A stretch of 64,000 bases of DNA. Source: Bacteroidota bacterium (lineage in GTDB: Bacteria; Bacteroidota; Bacteroidia; Bacteroidales; JAAUTT01). The first letter of the stretch is position 1. Each line of letters opens with the position of its first letter. The position numbers and the translations under genes are program-made. The stretch lies in the NCBI GenBank assembly GCA_023429135.1, contig JAEYWD010000124.1, positions 186,001 through 250,000 of the forward strand. Direction: 5' to 3'. Of this stretch, positions 34,667 through 43,002 are shown piece by piece. Below the pieces are notes generated by a model, which ran no database searches, had not been told where the DNA came from, and saw nothing but the letters and a program-made list of their open reading frames with translations.

Positions 34667-34690
34667 AACATAGCTAATTTTAGCTATGTT
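34667..34690. repeat. Perfect 11-bp inverted repeat before the surface-protein locus
   Basis: AACATAGCTAA and its complement are separated by two T residues. On the minus strand it runs into TTTTT, so it could terminate leftward transcripts; otherwise it could be an operator about 190 bases before the gene at 34881. The rest of 34479-34880 is AT-rich with no supported gene. Confidence 0.55.
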
Positions 34691-34880
34691 CTTGTAATTT
34701 AGAAATTTTCCAAATAGAAGGTTTTGCTTTTCATTAACTTTTTGTTTTTCTATTTTCGGATCGTGAAAGTTTTTGAAGCTATTTTGTTTTGTGTTGAATG
34801 AATTTAGATGTTGTTGGAAAGAACCGGATAGCACGGAATAATCGCATATACTGATTACTATTAAGGTTAACAGCCAAACC

Positions 34881-35597
34881 ATGAACCTGACTTTGCCAAT
34901 GTTTAAGGATACTCGTTATATGGCAACATGTTGCCTTATAACAGGAAGCAACCCACCTTTCCCGGTTAGCGTCGCTGCTGTTAGCTCCATGAGCAGCATT
35001 GTTTCTGATGCTGTTAAGGTATTTTCGGACAGCATTCGCCGGTTTTCGGCTCTTGTACCCGGAGTTTGGCAATGCGTTCATACGATTCCTGAGGGTGTCT
35101 GCATTCTTCCCCATACTAAGGAGTTAATTCCGGTAGCCATCCCATGTGTTTCACCGCATGTTCACACCTTTTCGGAAGCCGACTCGGTAGTTCCGGAACT
35201 TGCATGCATTTTTCCGGAGGCCATCCTATCCTCTCCGGATGTTGTACTCTCAATTGCGGGAAGTGATCAATTTATTCCCGGAGGCCCGATACATGCTCAC
35301 GAAGTTGTTGTCAACACAACCGGCGCCGACTTTGTCTTCGAACCCTCCTACAAGCTCCGCTCCCTCTCCGAACTCGAAACTTTTATACGCACAAACAAAC
35401 ACCTGCCCGATATTGCCCCTGCCAAGGAGATGCAGGAAAACGGTTTAAGCACCGGGGAGATGCAGGCAAAGCTGCTGCAGAAGGTAGAGGAGTTGACGTT
35501 GTACACAATTGAGCAAAACAAAGCCATTGAAGAACTGAGACAAACAGTAGAGGCCCAGAATAAAAAAATTGAAAAGTTAGTAAAGGACAGGAAGTGA
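34881..35597 (+). CDS. Protein with Bacteroidetes surface-protein C-terminal domain and an atypical N-terminus
   Basis: 238 residues. The C-terminal 100 residues (about 135-238) carry a domain found on many Bacteroidota surface proteins: HAHEVVVNTTGADFVFEPSY, LSELETFIRTNKHLPDIAPA, GEMQAKLLQKVEELTLYTIE, then a coiled coil. The two genes downstream share it. The first 130 residues are unlike the family: no signal peptide, many cysteines and prolines in an irregular pattern, and no GIGT-type beta repeats. It may be a recombinant or frame-shifted 5' end joined to an intact 3' domain, with the true product in doubt. Confidence 0.55.
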   Translation: MNLTLPMFKDTRYMATCCLITGSNPPFPVSVAAVSSMSSIVSDAVKVFSDSIRRFSALVPGVWQCVHTIPEGVCILPHTKELIPVAIPCVSPHVHTFSEADSVVPELACIFPEAILSSPDVVLSIAGSDQFIPGGPIHAHEVVVNTTGADFVFEPSYKLRSLSELETFIRTNKHLPDIAPAKEMQENGLSTGEMQAKLLQKVEELTLYTIEQNKAIEELRQTVEAQNKKIEKLVKDRK

Positions 35598-35617
35598 TAA
35601 TAAAGACAACCAGGATC

Positions 35618-36511
35618 ATGATACACAGAATTAGACTTATTTTTTTGATCGTATTTGTTTTGACAAATACCGGGTATGCTCAAAATATCAATTTAGGGAG
35701 TGACAATTATATCTTTCTGCATTCTGCGGGAGATGTTAACTGGCGTTTTGGAAAGGATAATGAGCATAATGTTAATATCCTAGGGTACGGCAGTGAAAAC
35801 AGAAGATTTAGAATAGTTAACAGCTTCAATAATTCAGAACTTTTTAATGTTAACTTTTCAAATGGCAATGTAGGCATTGGAATTGGAATAAATTCTCCTG
35901 TCGAGAGATTGCAGGTTAATGGAAATATGTTTTTAAATCAGCATAATCCAACTTTATTCTGGTCTGGTAATTCTTTAAATCTTACATCCAAAGACAATTG
36001 CATTCCTGTTGTTTGTTTGCGCGGAACAGCGAGTTACAATCCGAGATTTGATATGTATAAAGCTGTAAGTGGTGAAAGAACCATTGTTTTGGATGCTGGG
36101 AGTGATTGTTTTTTCAATAGCGGCAACGTCGGCATTGGCACCACCGATCCCAAAAACCTCCTCGATGTCAACGGCACCATCCACGCCCGTGAGGTAAAAG
36201 TAGACCTTACCGGCTGGAGTGACTTTGTATTTCACCCCTCGTACCAGCTCAAACCGTTAACGGAAGTGGAAAAGTTTATTAAAGCCAATGGCCATTTACA
36301 CGATATCCCCTCGGCTGCCGAAGTGGAACAAAACGGGGTAAATGTGGGAGAGATGCAGAAGAAGTTGCTGCAGAAGGTGGAGGAGTTGACGCTGTATGTG
36401 ATTGAGCTGAAGAAAGAGAATGAGCAACTTAAAGAAGATAAAAGCATACAACTTCAGATGTTTTTGGATTTGAAAAAGGAAATTGAAAAAATGAAGACCA
36501 GTAAATTATAA
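35618..36511 (+). CDS. Secreted surface protein with NVGIGT repeats and shared C-terminal domain
   Basis: 297 residues from the ATG at 35618, which begins a clear signal peptide ending at GYAQ; a GTG at 35594 overlapping the previous stop is less likely. A beta-rich region holds NGNVGIGI and SGNVGIGTTDPKNLLDVNG, patterns seen in fibre-like Bacteroidota proteins and phage tail fibres. The shared C-terminal domain follows (HAREVKVDLTGWSDFVFHPSY, LTEVEKFIKANGHLHDIPSA, VGEMQKKLLQKVEELTLY), ending in a coiled coil. Function is unknown; a trimeric surface fibre is a reasonable guess. Confidence 0.78.
   Translation: MIHRIRLIFLIVFVLTNTGYAQNINLGSDNYIFLHSAGDVNWRFGKDNEHNVNILGYGSENRRFRIVNSFNNSELFNVNFSNGNVGIGIGINSPVERLQVNGNMFLNQHNPTLFWSGNSLNLTSKDNCIPVVCLRGTASYNPRFDMYKAVSGERTIVLDAGSDCFFNSGNVGIGTTDPKNLLDVNGTIHAREVKVDLTGWSDFVFHPSYQLKPLTEVEKFIKANGHLHDIPSAAEVEQNGVNVGEMQKKLLQKVEELTLYVIELKKENEQLKEDKSIQLQMFLDLKKEIEKMKTSKL
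36121..36400 (+). repeat. Repeated C-terminal-domain DNA, copy A
   Basis: The stretch coding for the NVGIGT motif and the following C-terminal domain is closely matched by 37141-37420 in the next gene, with long identical runs (for example around 36232-36280). A weaker match lies at 35297-35520. Such repeats allow recombination between the neighbouring genes. Confidence 0.75.
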
Positions 36512-36522
36512 AAGTTTGAAAG

Positions 36523-37533
36523 ATGTTAAAGAAACTGATCATTCTAACCTTGATTTTGGAGCTGACTCATAATGCCTTTTCCCAAAATCATATAAATCAA
36601 AATGGACTTCAAACAACTGTAATAGGAACTTTGTATGCAAATGCCACCCAGGCAAGGAGGTTTGAGATTGCAACTATAGCTTATAATTCTTATCATTGGC
36701 AACATGGAGGATTAGTTATAATTGAACTTTATAACCAATACTTTGGGACCGGATATGAGAAGTATATCATTGAGAACGGCTTTGGCCAGGGTGCAAATTC
36801 AGGTGTTCCAGTAATTAAGCTTGTAGAAACATATGGAATGAACCACCATGCAAAATTAGTTCTAGGCGATGCATATGATTTAAGTTCGAACTATGGAGGA
36901 TATGTTAATAGAGCTTTACCTATTTTTTTGGACATAAGATATTATGCTGGATATAAGATCCGATTAACATACCTGCAGGATAAGGTTGATAATCTAACAT
37001 GGAGCAATCAAATTAAAATCAATGAAAGTCCAACTCCAATAGATATTTCTGATTTCACAGTCTCTACTCAGATAAATACAACTAACGACATTGTCTCTTC
37101 CGGTAACTTACGCATCACCGGTTTAGGAGATCATTATATCCAAAATGGCAATTTGGGTATTGGTACAACAACTCCCAAAAACCTCCTCGATGTTAAAGGC
37201 ACCATCCACGCACAGGAAGTTAAAGTAGACATGAATAACTGGAGCGATTTTGTATTTCACCCCTCGTACCAGCTTAAACCATTAACGGAAGTGGAAAAGT
37301 TTATTAAAGCTAATGGCCATTTGCAGGATATCCCTTCGGCTACAGAGGTTGAACAAAACGGTGTAAACGTGGGAGAGATGCAAAAGAAGTTGTTACAGAA
37401 GGTGGAGGAGCTGACTTTGTACACCATCGAGCAGAACAAGAAGCTTGAAGAGCAAAACAAAAAACTCGAGAAGCAGGCAAAAATAAACACTATGCTGCTT
37501 AAGAGAATTGAAGAAATGGGAAAAATAAAATAA
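36523..37533 (+). CDS. Secreted surface protein with shared C-terminal domain (paralogue)
   Basis: 336 residues with a signal peptide ending near AFSQ. The N-terminal 190 residues differ from the previous gene and look beta-rich (an ATIAYNSYHWQHGG-type strand pattern). NGNLGIGTTTPKNLLDVKG and the C-terminal domain then match it closely, ending in a longer coiled coil with repeated EQNKKLE. A variable head on a conserved tail suggests diversifying surface proteins. Twelve bases separate it from the previous gene. Confidence 0.8.
   Translation: MLKKLIILTLILELTHNAFSQNHINQNGLQTTVIGTLYANATQARRFEIATIAYNSYHWQHGGLVIIELYNQYFGTGYEKYIIENGFGQGANSGVPVIKLVETYGMNHHAKLVLGDAYDLSSNYGGYVNRALPIFLDIRYYAGYKIRLTYLQDKVDNLTWSNQIKINESPTPIDISDFTVSTQINTTNDIVSSGNLRITGLGDHYIQNGNLGIGTTTPKNLLDVKGTIHAQEVKVDMNNWSDFVFHPSYQLKPLTEVEKFIKANGHLQDIPSATEVEQNGVNVGEMQKKLLQKVEELTLYTIEQNKKLEEQNKKLEKQAKINTMLLKRIEEMGKIK
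37141..37420 (+). repeat. Repeated C-terminal-domain DNA, copy B
   Basis: Direct partner of 36121-36400, about 1,020 bases downstream. Third-position changes dominate the differences, so the copies are related by duplication or gene conversion and the protein is under selection. Confidence 0.75.
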
Positions 37534-37541
37534 GTTAATAT

Positions 37542-40500
37542 ATGATGTTTATGAAAGTAAATAAATGTGCATTAGTATGGATAATATTCTTCTTTTTTAG
37601 GTTTGATTTATCCTTTAGTCAACAACTAAAACAAACATTTAATCCTGTTTCAATTGCTAGTCCTAATGCGGCTTCTATTGGTCAATATGGAGAAATACCG
37701 GTAGATTATAATACGGGAGTACCTAAAATTTCAATACCCCTTTATGTTTTAAATGAAGGGAATCTTAAAGTACCTATTTCACTAAATTATCATTCAGCGG
37801 GTATTAAGCCCAATCAATATCCTTCATGGGTAGGCCAGAATTGGTCATTATTTGCCGGGGGAGCCATAACCAGAAAAGTTAAGGGTCTTCCCGATGAAAA
37901 AGATGGTCAAGCTGATAATGTGCTTTTTACCTATAATTTAGGATATTTCTTTAATTACAATAAATTGGCTGGAGAAAACTGGTACATTTTTACTGACGAT
38001 CTTATAGACACAGAACCAGATGAGTTTAGCTTTAACGTCAATGGGTTAAGCGGGAAATTTTATCTTGACCATACGGGTCAATGGAAAGTATTTTGTGATC
38101 AAGATATTAAAGTGGTCTGTACAATAGATGATGTTAAATCCATTAATTTCGAAAATACCAATCCTTTGGGAAGAACTGGTAATATGTTTTACAAATTTAG
38201 ATTAATAACCGAAGATGGTTCGCAATATATCTTTGGTAATAACAGACCTGCAATTGAATTTACAAGGCCGGAAAGTTCAATTAACACTAAGGAAATACCA
38301 ACGGCAACAACATGGAACTTAACAAAAATAATTTCACCTGAAGGTAATGATATAATAGAATTTGAATATGAAAGAAGTGCTACCGACCTAATACTTTATA
38401 CCTATTATTCTTTTATATTTAACGATTATACATTAAACAATGTTTGTACTTCCAGCTTTGGCTCACCTTCCTGGGGAAGCTCTATTATAGAGCCTTCTTA
38501 TTTAAAATTAATCCGTTCCAAAAATCAGACTATTTTATTTAATTCTGTTAAGTCAAATGCTTTGCCATTGGCTATTAATTCATTAGTTGTAAATAAGTTG
38601 GATAATAGTTATCAAGAACCTTATAGAGATATTAAATCCAAGTATAATCGAGATGCTTTTTATTCTTTTGAATTAATGGATCTGCAAAAAATTGGACGAA
38701 AACTGGAGAGTATAGATATATACAAAAATCCTTTACAAAGTGGCTCTCTTCACAAAACTTTTGTTTTAAAGTATGTTGAAAATAATACTGAAAGGTTAAA
38801 GCTGCAAAAATTAGAAGAACACGCTCCAGGTAGAGAGGATTTCATAAGTTATGCTTTTGAATATTATAAAACATCTGTAAACCTTCCTGGGTATGATACA
38901 AAACAAATTGATCACTGGGGTTTTTTTAATAATGTTACACCTCAGGAACCCAGTTGTTATACAACGGATTGTTATCGTAATTTTGTTAACACTCAGGCAC
39001 AACAGGATAATTACTATAATTCACGTAATCCTTCCGGGAATTCGAACGTTTATCTAGCAGATATGTTGATGAAAATTACATATCCTACAGGAGGATCTAC
39101 AGTCTTTGAATATGAACCTCATGATTTTTCTTCGTTCATAAAAAGAATACCATCAGTTAGTAACAATCAAATCTTTGGATTGTCGGGTATACAAGTTAAA
39201 TCTTTGACAAACAAGCTTATTGCAGGGGGATTAAGGATAAAAAAAACAACAAGTTCCAGTTCGGATAATGATGGATTAGTTAAGGAATATTTTTATGTTA
39301 ATGGTTATACACATGATGACACTCCAACTACACTTCAAGGGAAATTGTCCAGTGGTTTATTAGCTACCGAATTACCATTTAAAGATGTTGATTGCATAAA
39401 TCAATATTATAATTGCCTTGAGAGTAGAGATAATTGCCTTAATGAGTGCGCCTTTACATATCGGCATGATCCGGATGGATATGAAATTTGTGCAAATTCT
39501 TGTCCCGAATGTTACAATAATTGTTTTACAGATGCCATTTCGCCATATTTAAAGAAGGGAAAGTATGCTCATAATTACACTGTAGTTGGCAAATTCTCCT
39601 ATTTTACTAATAATCCAATTTTGCCCTTGAATGATCAAAATGGAAATCATATTACATATGAAACAGTAATAGAAAAAGTGACAGGAAATGGATATTCGGT
39701 CTACAAATACAATACTTCCCAATTTCTGGATCAACTGCCTGTTTCTTGGCTGAACAACTCATATTACTCGGATTTGACTTCAAGATGGTTGGAACGAAAT
39801 AAATTAGTTTCTATAGAATCGTTCAAAAATAATGGGGTTAAGGTGAAGGAAGTCAACTTATATTATAATTCTTTAAACACAAGATATGATCAAAAAATCA
39901 GGACAAGATCTCAATTTAATCATCGTCTCTGTAATTCAAATGGTTATATTTTTGAATATTTTGGCGTTTCTAATTACATTTATTTTTTTAATAGTTTTTT
40001 AGAAAAAAAGATTGAGACCATTTATAGTGAAAATGGAACAAATCCATTCTCTACTACTATTGAGTATAAGTATAATGATTATAGGTTATTGACAGAAGAA
40101 AAAACCACAAGTAGTCTGGGTGAAAACTTGATAACCACCTATAGATATCCTAATGAATTTCTGGGGGATTATATTACGAAAAGCATGCTTCTTCTTTATC
40201 ATCAAATTAATTCTCCTGTTGAAATAGTAAGGAAGAAAAATAGTAAGGTAATTGGAGCTGTAGTTAACAAGTATTTATGCAAAAATTGTGAATTTAGTCC
40301 CGTAAATGGAGGTTTATATGTAAATGGTTTTCCTAAACTTAGTCAAACATATGAATTAGAAATTAATGATGGAGTCACTAATTATCAGAATGCTTCTGCT
40401 TCAATAGTTCCTGATTCCAGATGCAAGTTGAAAGTCACGGTGGATGATTATGATAATTATGGTAACGTTTTACATTATCATAAAGCAAATGATATTCATT

Positions 40501-40826
40501 CCTCTTTTCTCTGGGGCTACAATCAAACCTACCCTGTAGCCAAAATCGAGAATGCAACAATAGACCAGGTAAAAGCCGTGTTAGGAGGATCTATTCCCGA
40601 TCTAGGCTCCGGTGGCCTGAGCGAATCACAAATAAGTGCCTTAAGATCAATTTCGGGTGCCATGGTTACCACCTACACCTACACCCCCCTTTTCGGTATG
40701 ACCTCCCAAACCGACCCCAACGGTGTAACCACCTATTACGAGTACGATACCTTCGGTCGCCTTAAATGCATTAAGGACGACGATGGACGTATCCTCAAGA
40801 CCTATGAATATAACTATAAACAATAA
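37542..40826 (+). CDS. Large secreted YD/RHS-like surface protein with a cysteine-rich insert
   Basis: 1,094 residues. A signal peptide ending near SFSQ leads into a domain common at the start of Bacteroidota RHS-type proteins (YGEIPVDYNTGVPKISIPLY, VPISLNYHSAGIKP, WVGQNWSLFAGGAITR). YD-like strands follow to the end (TQYEY-type repeats, last DPNGVTTYYEYDTFGRLKCI). Residues about 618-661 are an insert with eight cysteines, probably disulfide-bonded outside the cell. The protein has no RHS core or toxin end and stops after a YD repeat. The last 300 bases are much richer in GC than the rest, as if the 3' end came from the adjoining GC-rich genes. Confidence 0.82.
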   Translation: MMFMKVNKCALVWIIFFFFRFDLSFSQQLKQTFNPVSIASPNAASIGQYGEIPVDYNTGVPKISIPLYVLNEGNLKVPISLNYHSAGIKPNQYPSWVGQNWSLFAGGAITRKVKGLPDEKDGQADNVLFTYNLGYFFNYNKLAGENWYIFTDDLIDTEPDEFSFNVNGLSGKFYLDHTGQWKVFCDQDIKVVCTIDDVKSINFENTNPLGRTGNMFYKFRLITEDGSQYIFGNNRPAIEFTRPESSINTKEIPTATTWNLTKIISPEGNDIIEFEYERSATDLILYTYYSFIFNDYTLNNVCTSSFGSPSWGSSIIEPSYLKLIRSKNQTILFNSVKSNALPLAINSLVVNKLDNSYQEPYRDIKSKYNRDAFYSFELMDLQKIGRKLESIDIYKNPLQSGSLHKTFVLKYVENNTERLKLQKLEEHAPGREDFISYAFEYYKTSVNLPGYDTKQIDHWGFFNNVTPQEPSCYTTDCYRNFVNTQAQQDNYYNSRNPSGNSNVYLADMLMKITYPTGGSTVFEYEPHDFSSFIKRIPSVSNNQIFGLSGIQVKSLTNKLIAGGLRIKKTTSSSSDNDGLVKEYFYVNGYTHDDTPTTLQGKLSSGLLATELPFKDVDCINQYYNCLESRDNCLNECAFTYRHDPDGYEICANSCPECYNNCFTDAISPYLKKGKYAHNYTVVGKFSYFTNNPILPLNDQNGNHITYETVIEKVTGNGYSVYKYNTSQFLDQLPVSWLNNSYYSDLTSRWLERNKLVSIESFKNNGVKVKEVNLYYNSLNTRYDQKIRTRSQFNHRLCNSNGYIFEYFGVSNYIYFFNSFLEKKIETIYSENGTNPFSTTIEYKYNDYRLLTEEKTTSSLGENLITTYRYPNEFLGDYITKSMLLLYHQINSPVEIVRKKNSKVIGAVVNKYLCKNCEFSPVNGGLYVNGFPKLSQTYELEINDGVTNYQNASASIVPDSRCKLKVTVDDYDNYGNVLHYHKANDIHSSFLWGYNQTYPVAKIENATIDQVKAVLGGSIPDLGSGGLSESQISALRSISGAMVTTYTYTPLFGMTSQTDPNGVTTYYEYDTFGRLKCIKDDDGRILKTYEYNYKQ

Positions 40827-40839
40827 AACCCTGCCAACC

Positions 40840-42984
40840 ATGATTACGACAATGAATATATCACAAACAGGGAACCCGACCTTAAAAACAGCCAAAGGGC
40901 TACTCCCTTTTATTATTGCAACATTGTGCCTTTGTGCCTTTGTGCTTGCCCCTCTCCATTCCCAAACACAAAAGCCCTGGCAATGGGTTAAACAACTGGG
41001 CGGCGAAAGCTGGGATATGACCGGCGGTATGGTCCGCGACTCCAAGAACAACCTGTATGTGGCAGGAGGCTTTTTCAATACCCTAAAAACTCCCGGTCCC
41101 AAAGTCAAATCAACCGGCAATATGGACCTGTTTGTTGCCCGCCTCGACGAAAAAGGCAACGTGCAGGATCTGTGGAGTGGTGGCGGTAAAGGCGCTGACC
41201 ATGCAAGTTGTATCGCTGTGAGTGCATCGGATCTGATTGTTATTGGCGGCACCATCAGCGATACGGTTACTATTGAAAAGCTTAAGGATGCAGCTCCCGG
41301 CAAACGCCTCTTTGTTGCCGGGATGACCACCAAAGGAAAATTCCAGTGGCTCACCTCCATGGCGGTAAATGGCAATGCCTCCCTTTCGGCAGTTTCCACC
41401 GACAAAGCCGGGAACATCTATGCCCTGGGCTCCTATAACGGGGAACTGTCCTCGGGCAACAACAAGATAAAAAGTGCCGGTAAAGGCGATCTTTTTGCAG
41501 CCCGATTTACAAGCGCCGGTACTCCCGTAAGACTTATCAGCATAGGCGGTGAAGAAGAAGAGCTCCCCGGAGCTTTGGCCGTGAGCGATTCGGGTATCGT
41601 AGCCATCAGCGGACAAAGCGGTAAAACCTTCCAACTGGGAAATTTTACCATCAGAGGAGATATCAACAAGCCCCGTGGTCATGCTTTCCTGGTAAAACTA
41701 ACATCCGGACTCGAACCCCAATGGGTCGAAGAATATAAGGGCGAAGAATATTGCAACCTTGGCAGTCTTGCTTTTGATAAACGTAATAATCTTTACGTTG
41801 GCGGCAACTTTAACTTTAGCATACAGGCAGCCGATACCATGTTCAAATCGAAAGGCTACAGCGACCTGCTGGTTGTAAAATACGACGCAGCCGGTAAAAA
41901 GAAATGGGGTCGTGGCATAGGCACCTGGTATTACGATTATGCTTTTCAGGTGATCCCCGATAAGATCGAGGGAGCTATCGTAACCGGCGTGTTGGGTGAT
42001 ACCCTGCGCACCGACAGCCTGGAACTCAAACCTGTGTCGCAGGAAAACTCGGCCCTGATACTGCAATTCGACTCCGTAGGCAGGATCACCTGGGGCGACT
42101 GCATCACCGGCCAGGGACGTAACTTCAGCACCGGAGCCATGCTCGACGGCAAAGGTAATCTTTACATGACAGGCTCCTTCAGACAATCGTTCGAGAAAGA
42201 AGGCGAAGAAATCACCTCCTATGGCGACCAGGACATCTTTGTAGCCAAATATTACAACTGCCCCACCAACGAGGCGGAGATCTTCGGATCGCCATGGCTA
42301 TGCCCCGGTACTTACGGAACCTTAAGCGTTAAAAGCGGCTATAAACAAGTTACCTGGAACGACACCATCCGGGGCAATTACATGGAGATACAAAAGCCGG
42401 GCACCTACCGGGTGAGCATGTACGACAAACGCGGATGTCAGCTTACGGACAGCATCACGGTGGCGCTAATCCCCAGCCCGGGACTGAACATCGGCAACGA
42501 TACCACCCTGTGGGCCTGCGACAGCGTGTTGTTAAAAGCCCAGCCAGGCTTTGTAAACTACACCTGGAACAACCAGCCGGGCGATATCACCTTTTTGGCT
42601 GCTGCCAAAGACGGTAGGGCAGGTACTTATCCCTTCTGGGCAACAGTCACCGATACACTGGAATGTGCATGGAGCGACAGTGTTAACATCACCTTCCTGC
42701 CCATACCCGAGCGTATCGATCTGGATAAGGCAGAACTCACATCCTATCCCAATCCGGTTACCGATGTTGTATACTGGAGCCTGAAGACCGAAGCCCCCTG
42801 CAAGCTGGTGGTGGAACTTACTGATGAACACGGGCGCCCCTTCTACATGGAGCAGGTAAGTAATTATATGCCGGGCGAACTGCGCCAGGTGCCTGTGGAA
42901 AACCTGCCGATGGGTCCTTACCATCTGCGGTTGAAAAGTCCGGGTAACACCCAGGTAAAAACATACAGGATCATCAAACGCTAA
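40840..42984 (+). CDS. Secreted beta-propeller (SBBP-type) protein with T9SS tail
   Basis: 714 residues from the ATG at 40840; starts at 40783 or 40804 would overlap the previous gene. A signal peptide (about 15-40) ends at PLHSQ. Repeats of the SBBP kind (WQWVKQLGGESWDMTGGMVRDSKNNLYVAGGF, then DLFVARLDEKGN and similar) fill about 40-480. Ig/PKD-like domains with CPGTYGTLSV and the GTYRVSMYDKRGCQLTDSITV pattern follow. The last 80 residues are a type IX sorting domain (LTSYPNPVTDVVYWSL...YHLRLKSPG...KTYRIIKR). It should be displayed on the surface. GC-rich and directly upstream of the RHS-toxin gene. Confidence 0.87.
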   Translation: MITTMNISQTGNPTLKTAKGLLPFIIATLCLCAFVLAPLHSQTQKPWQWVKQLGGESWDMTGGMVRDSKNNLYVAGGFFNTLKTPGPKVKSTGNMDLFVARLDEKGNVQDLWSGGGKGADHASCIAVSASDLIVIGGTISDTVTIEKLKDAAPGKRLFVAGMTTKGKFQWLTSMAVNGNASLSAVSTDKAGNIYALGSYNGELSSGNNKIKSAGKGDLFAARFTSAGTPVRLISIGGEEEELPGALAVSDSGIVAISGQSGKTFQLGNFTIRGDINKPRGHAFLVKLTSGLEPQWVEEYKGEEYCNLGSLAFDKRNNLYVGGNFNFSIQAADTMFKSKGYSDLLVVKYDAAGKKKWGRGIGTWYYDYAFQVIPDKIEGAIVTGVLGDTLRTDSLELKPVSQENSALILQFDSVGRITWGDCITGQGRNFSTGAMLDGKGNLYMTGSFRQSFEKEGEEITSYGDQDIFVAKYYNCPTNEAEIFGSPWLCPGTYGTLSVKSGYKQVTWNDTIRGNYMEIQKPGTYRVSMYDKRGCQLTDSITVALIPSPGLNIGNDTTLWACDSVLLKAQPGFVNYTWNNQPGDITFLAAAKDGRAGTYPFWATVTDTLECAWSDSVNITFLPIPERIDLDKAELTSYPNPVTDVVYWSLKTEAPCKLVVELTDEHGRPFYMEQVSNYMPGELRQVPVENLPMGPYHLRLKSPGNTQVKTYRIIKR

Positions 42985-43002
42985 CCACCCAACACGCAAA
43001 AC

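Noticed and set aside
34881..37533. Prophage tail-fibre genes
   Set aside because: The NVGIGT and C-terminal domains resemble tail fibres, but no phage structural, packaging or integration genes are present, and two of the three have signal peptides.
40647..41417. 256-codon minus-strand frame
   Set aside because: It lies across two well-supported plus-strand genes in GC-rich DNA, where long antisense frames are expected.
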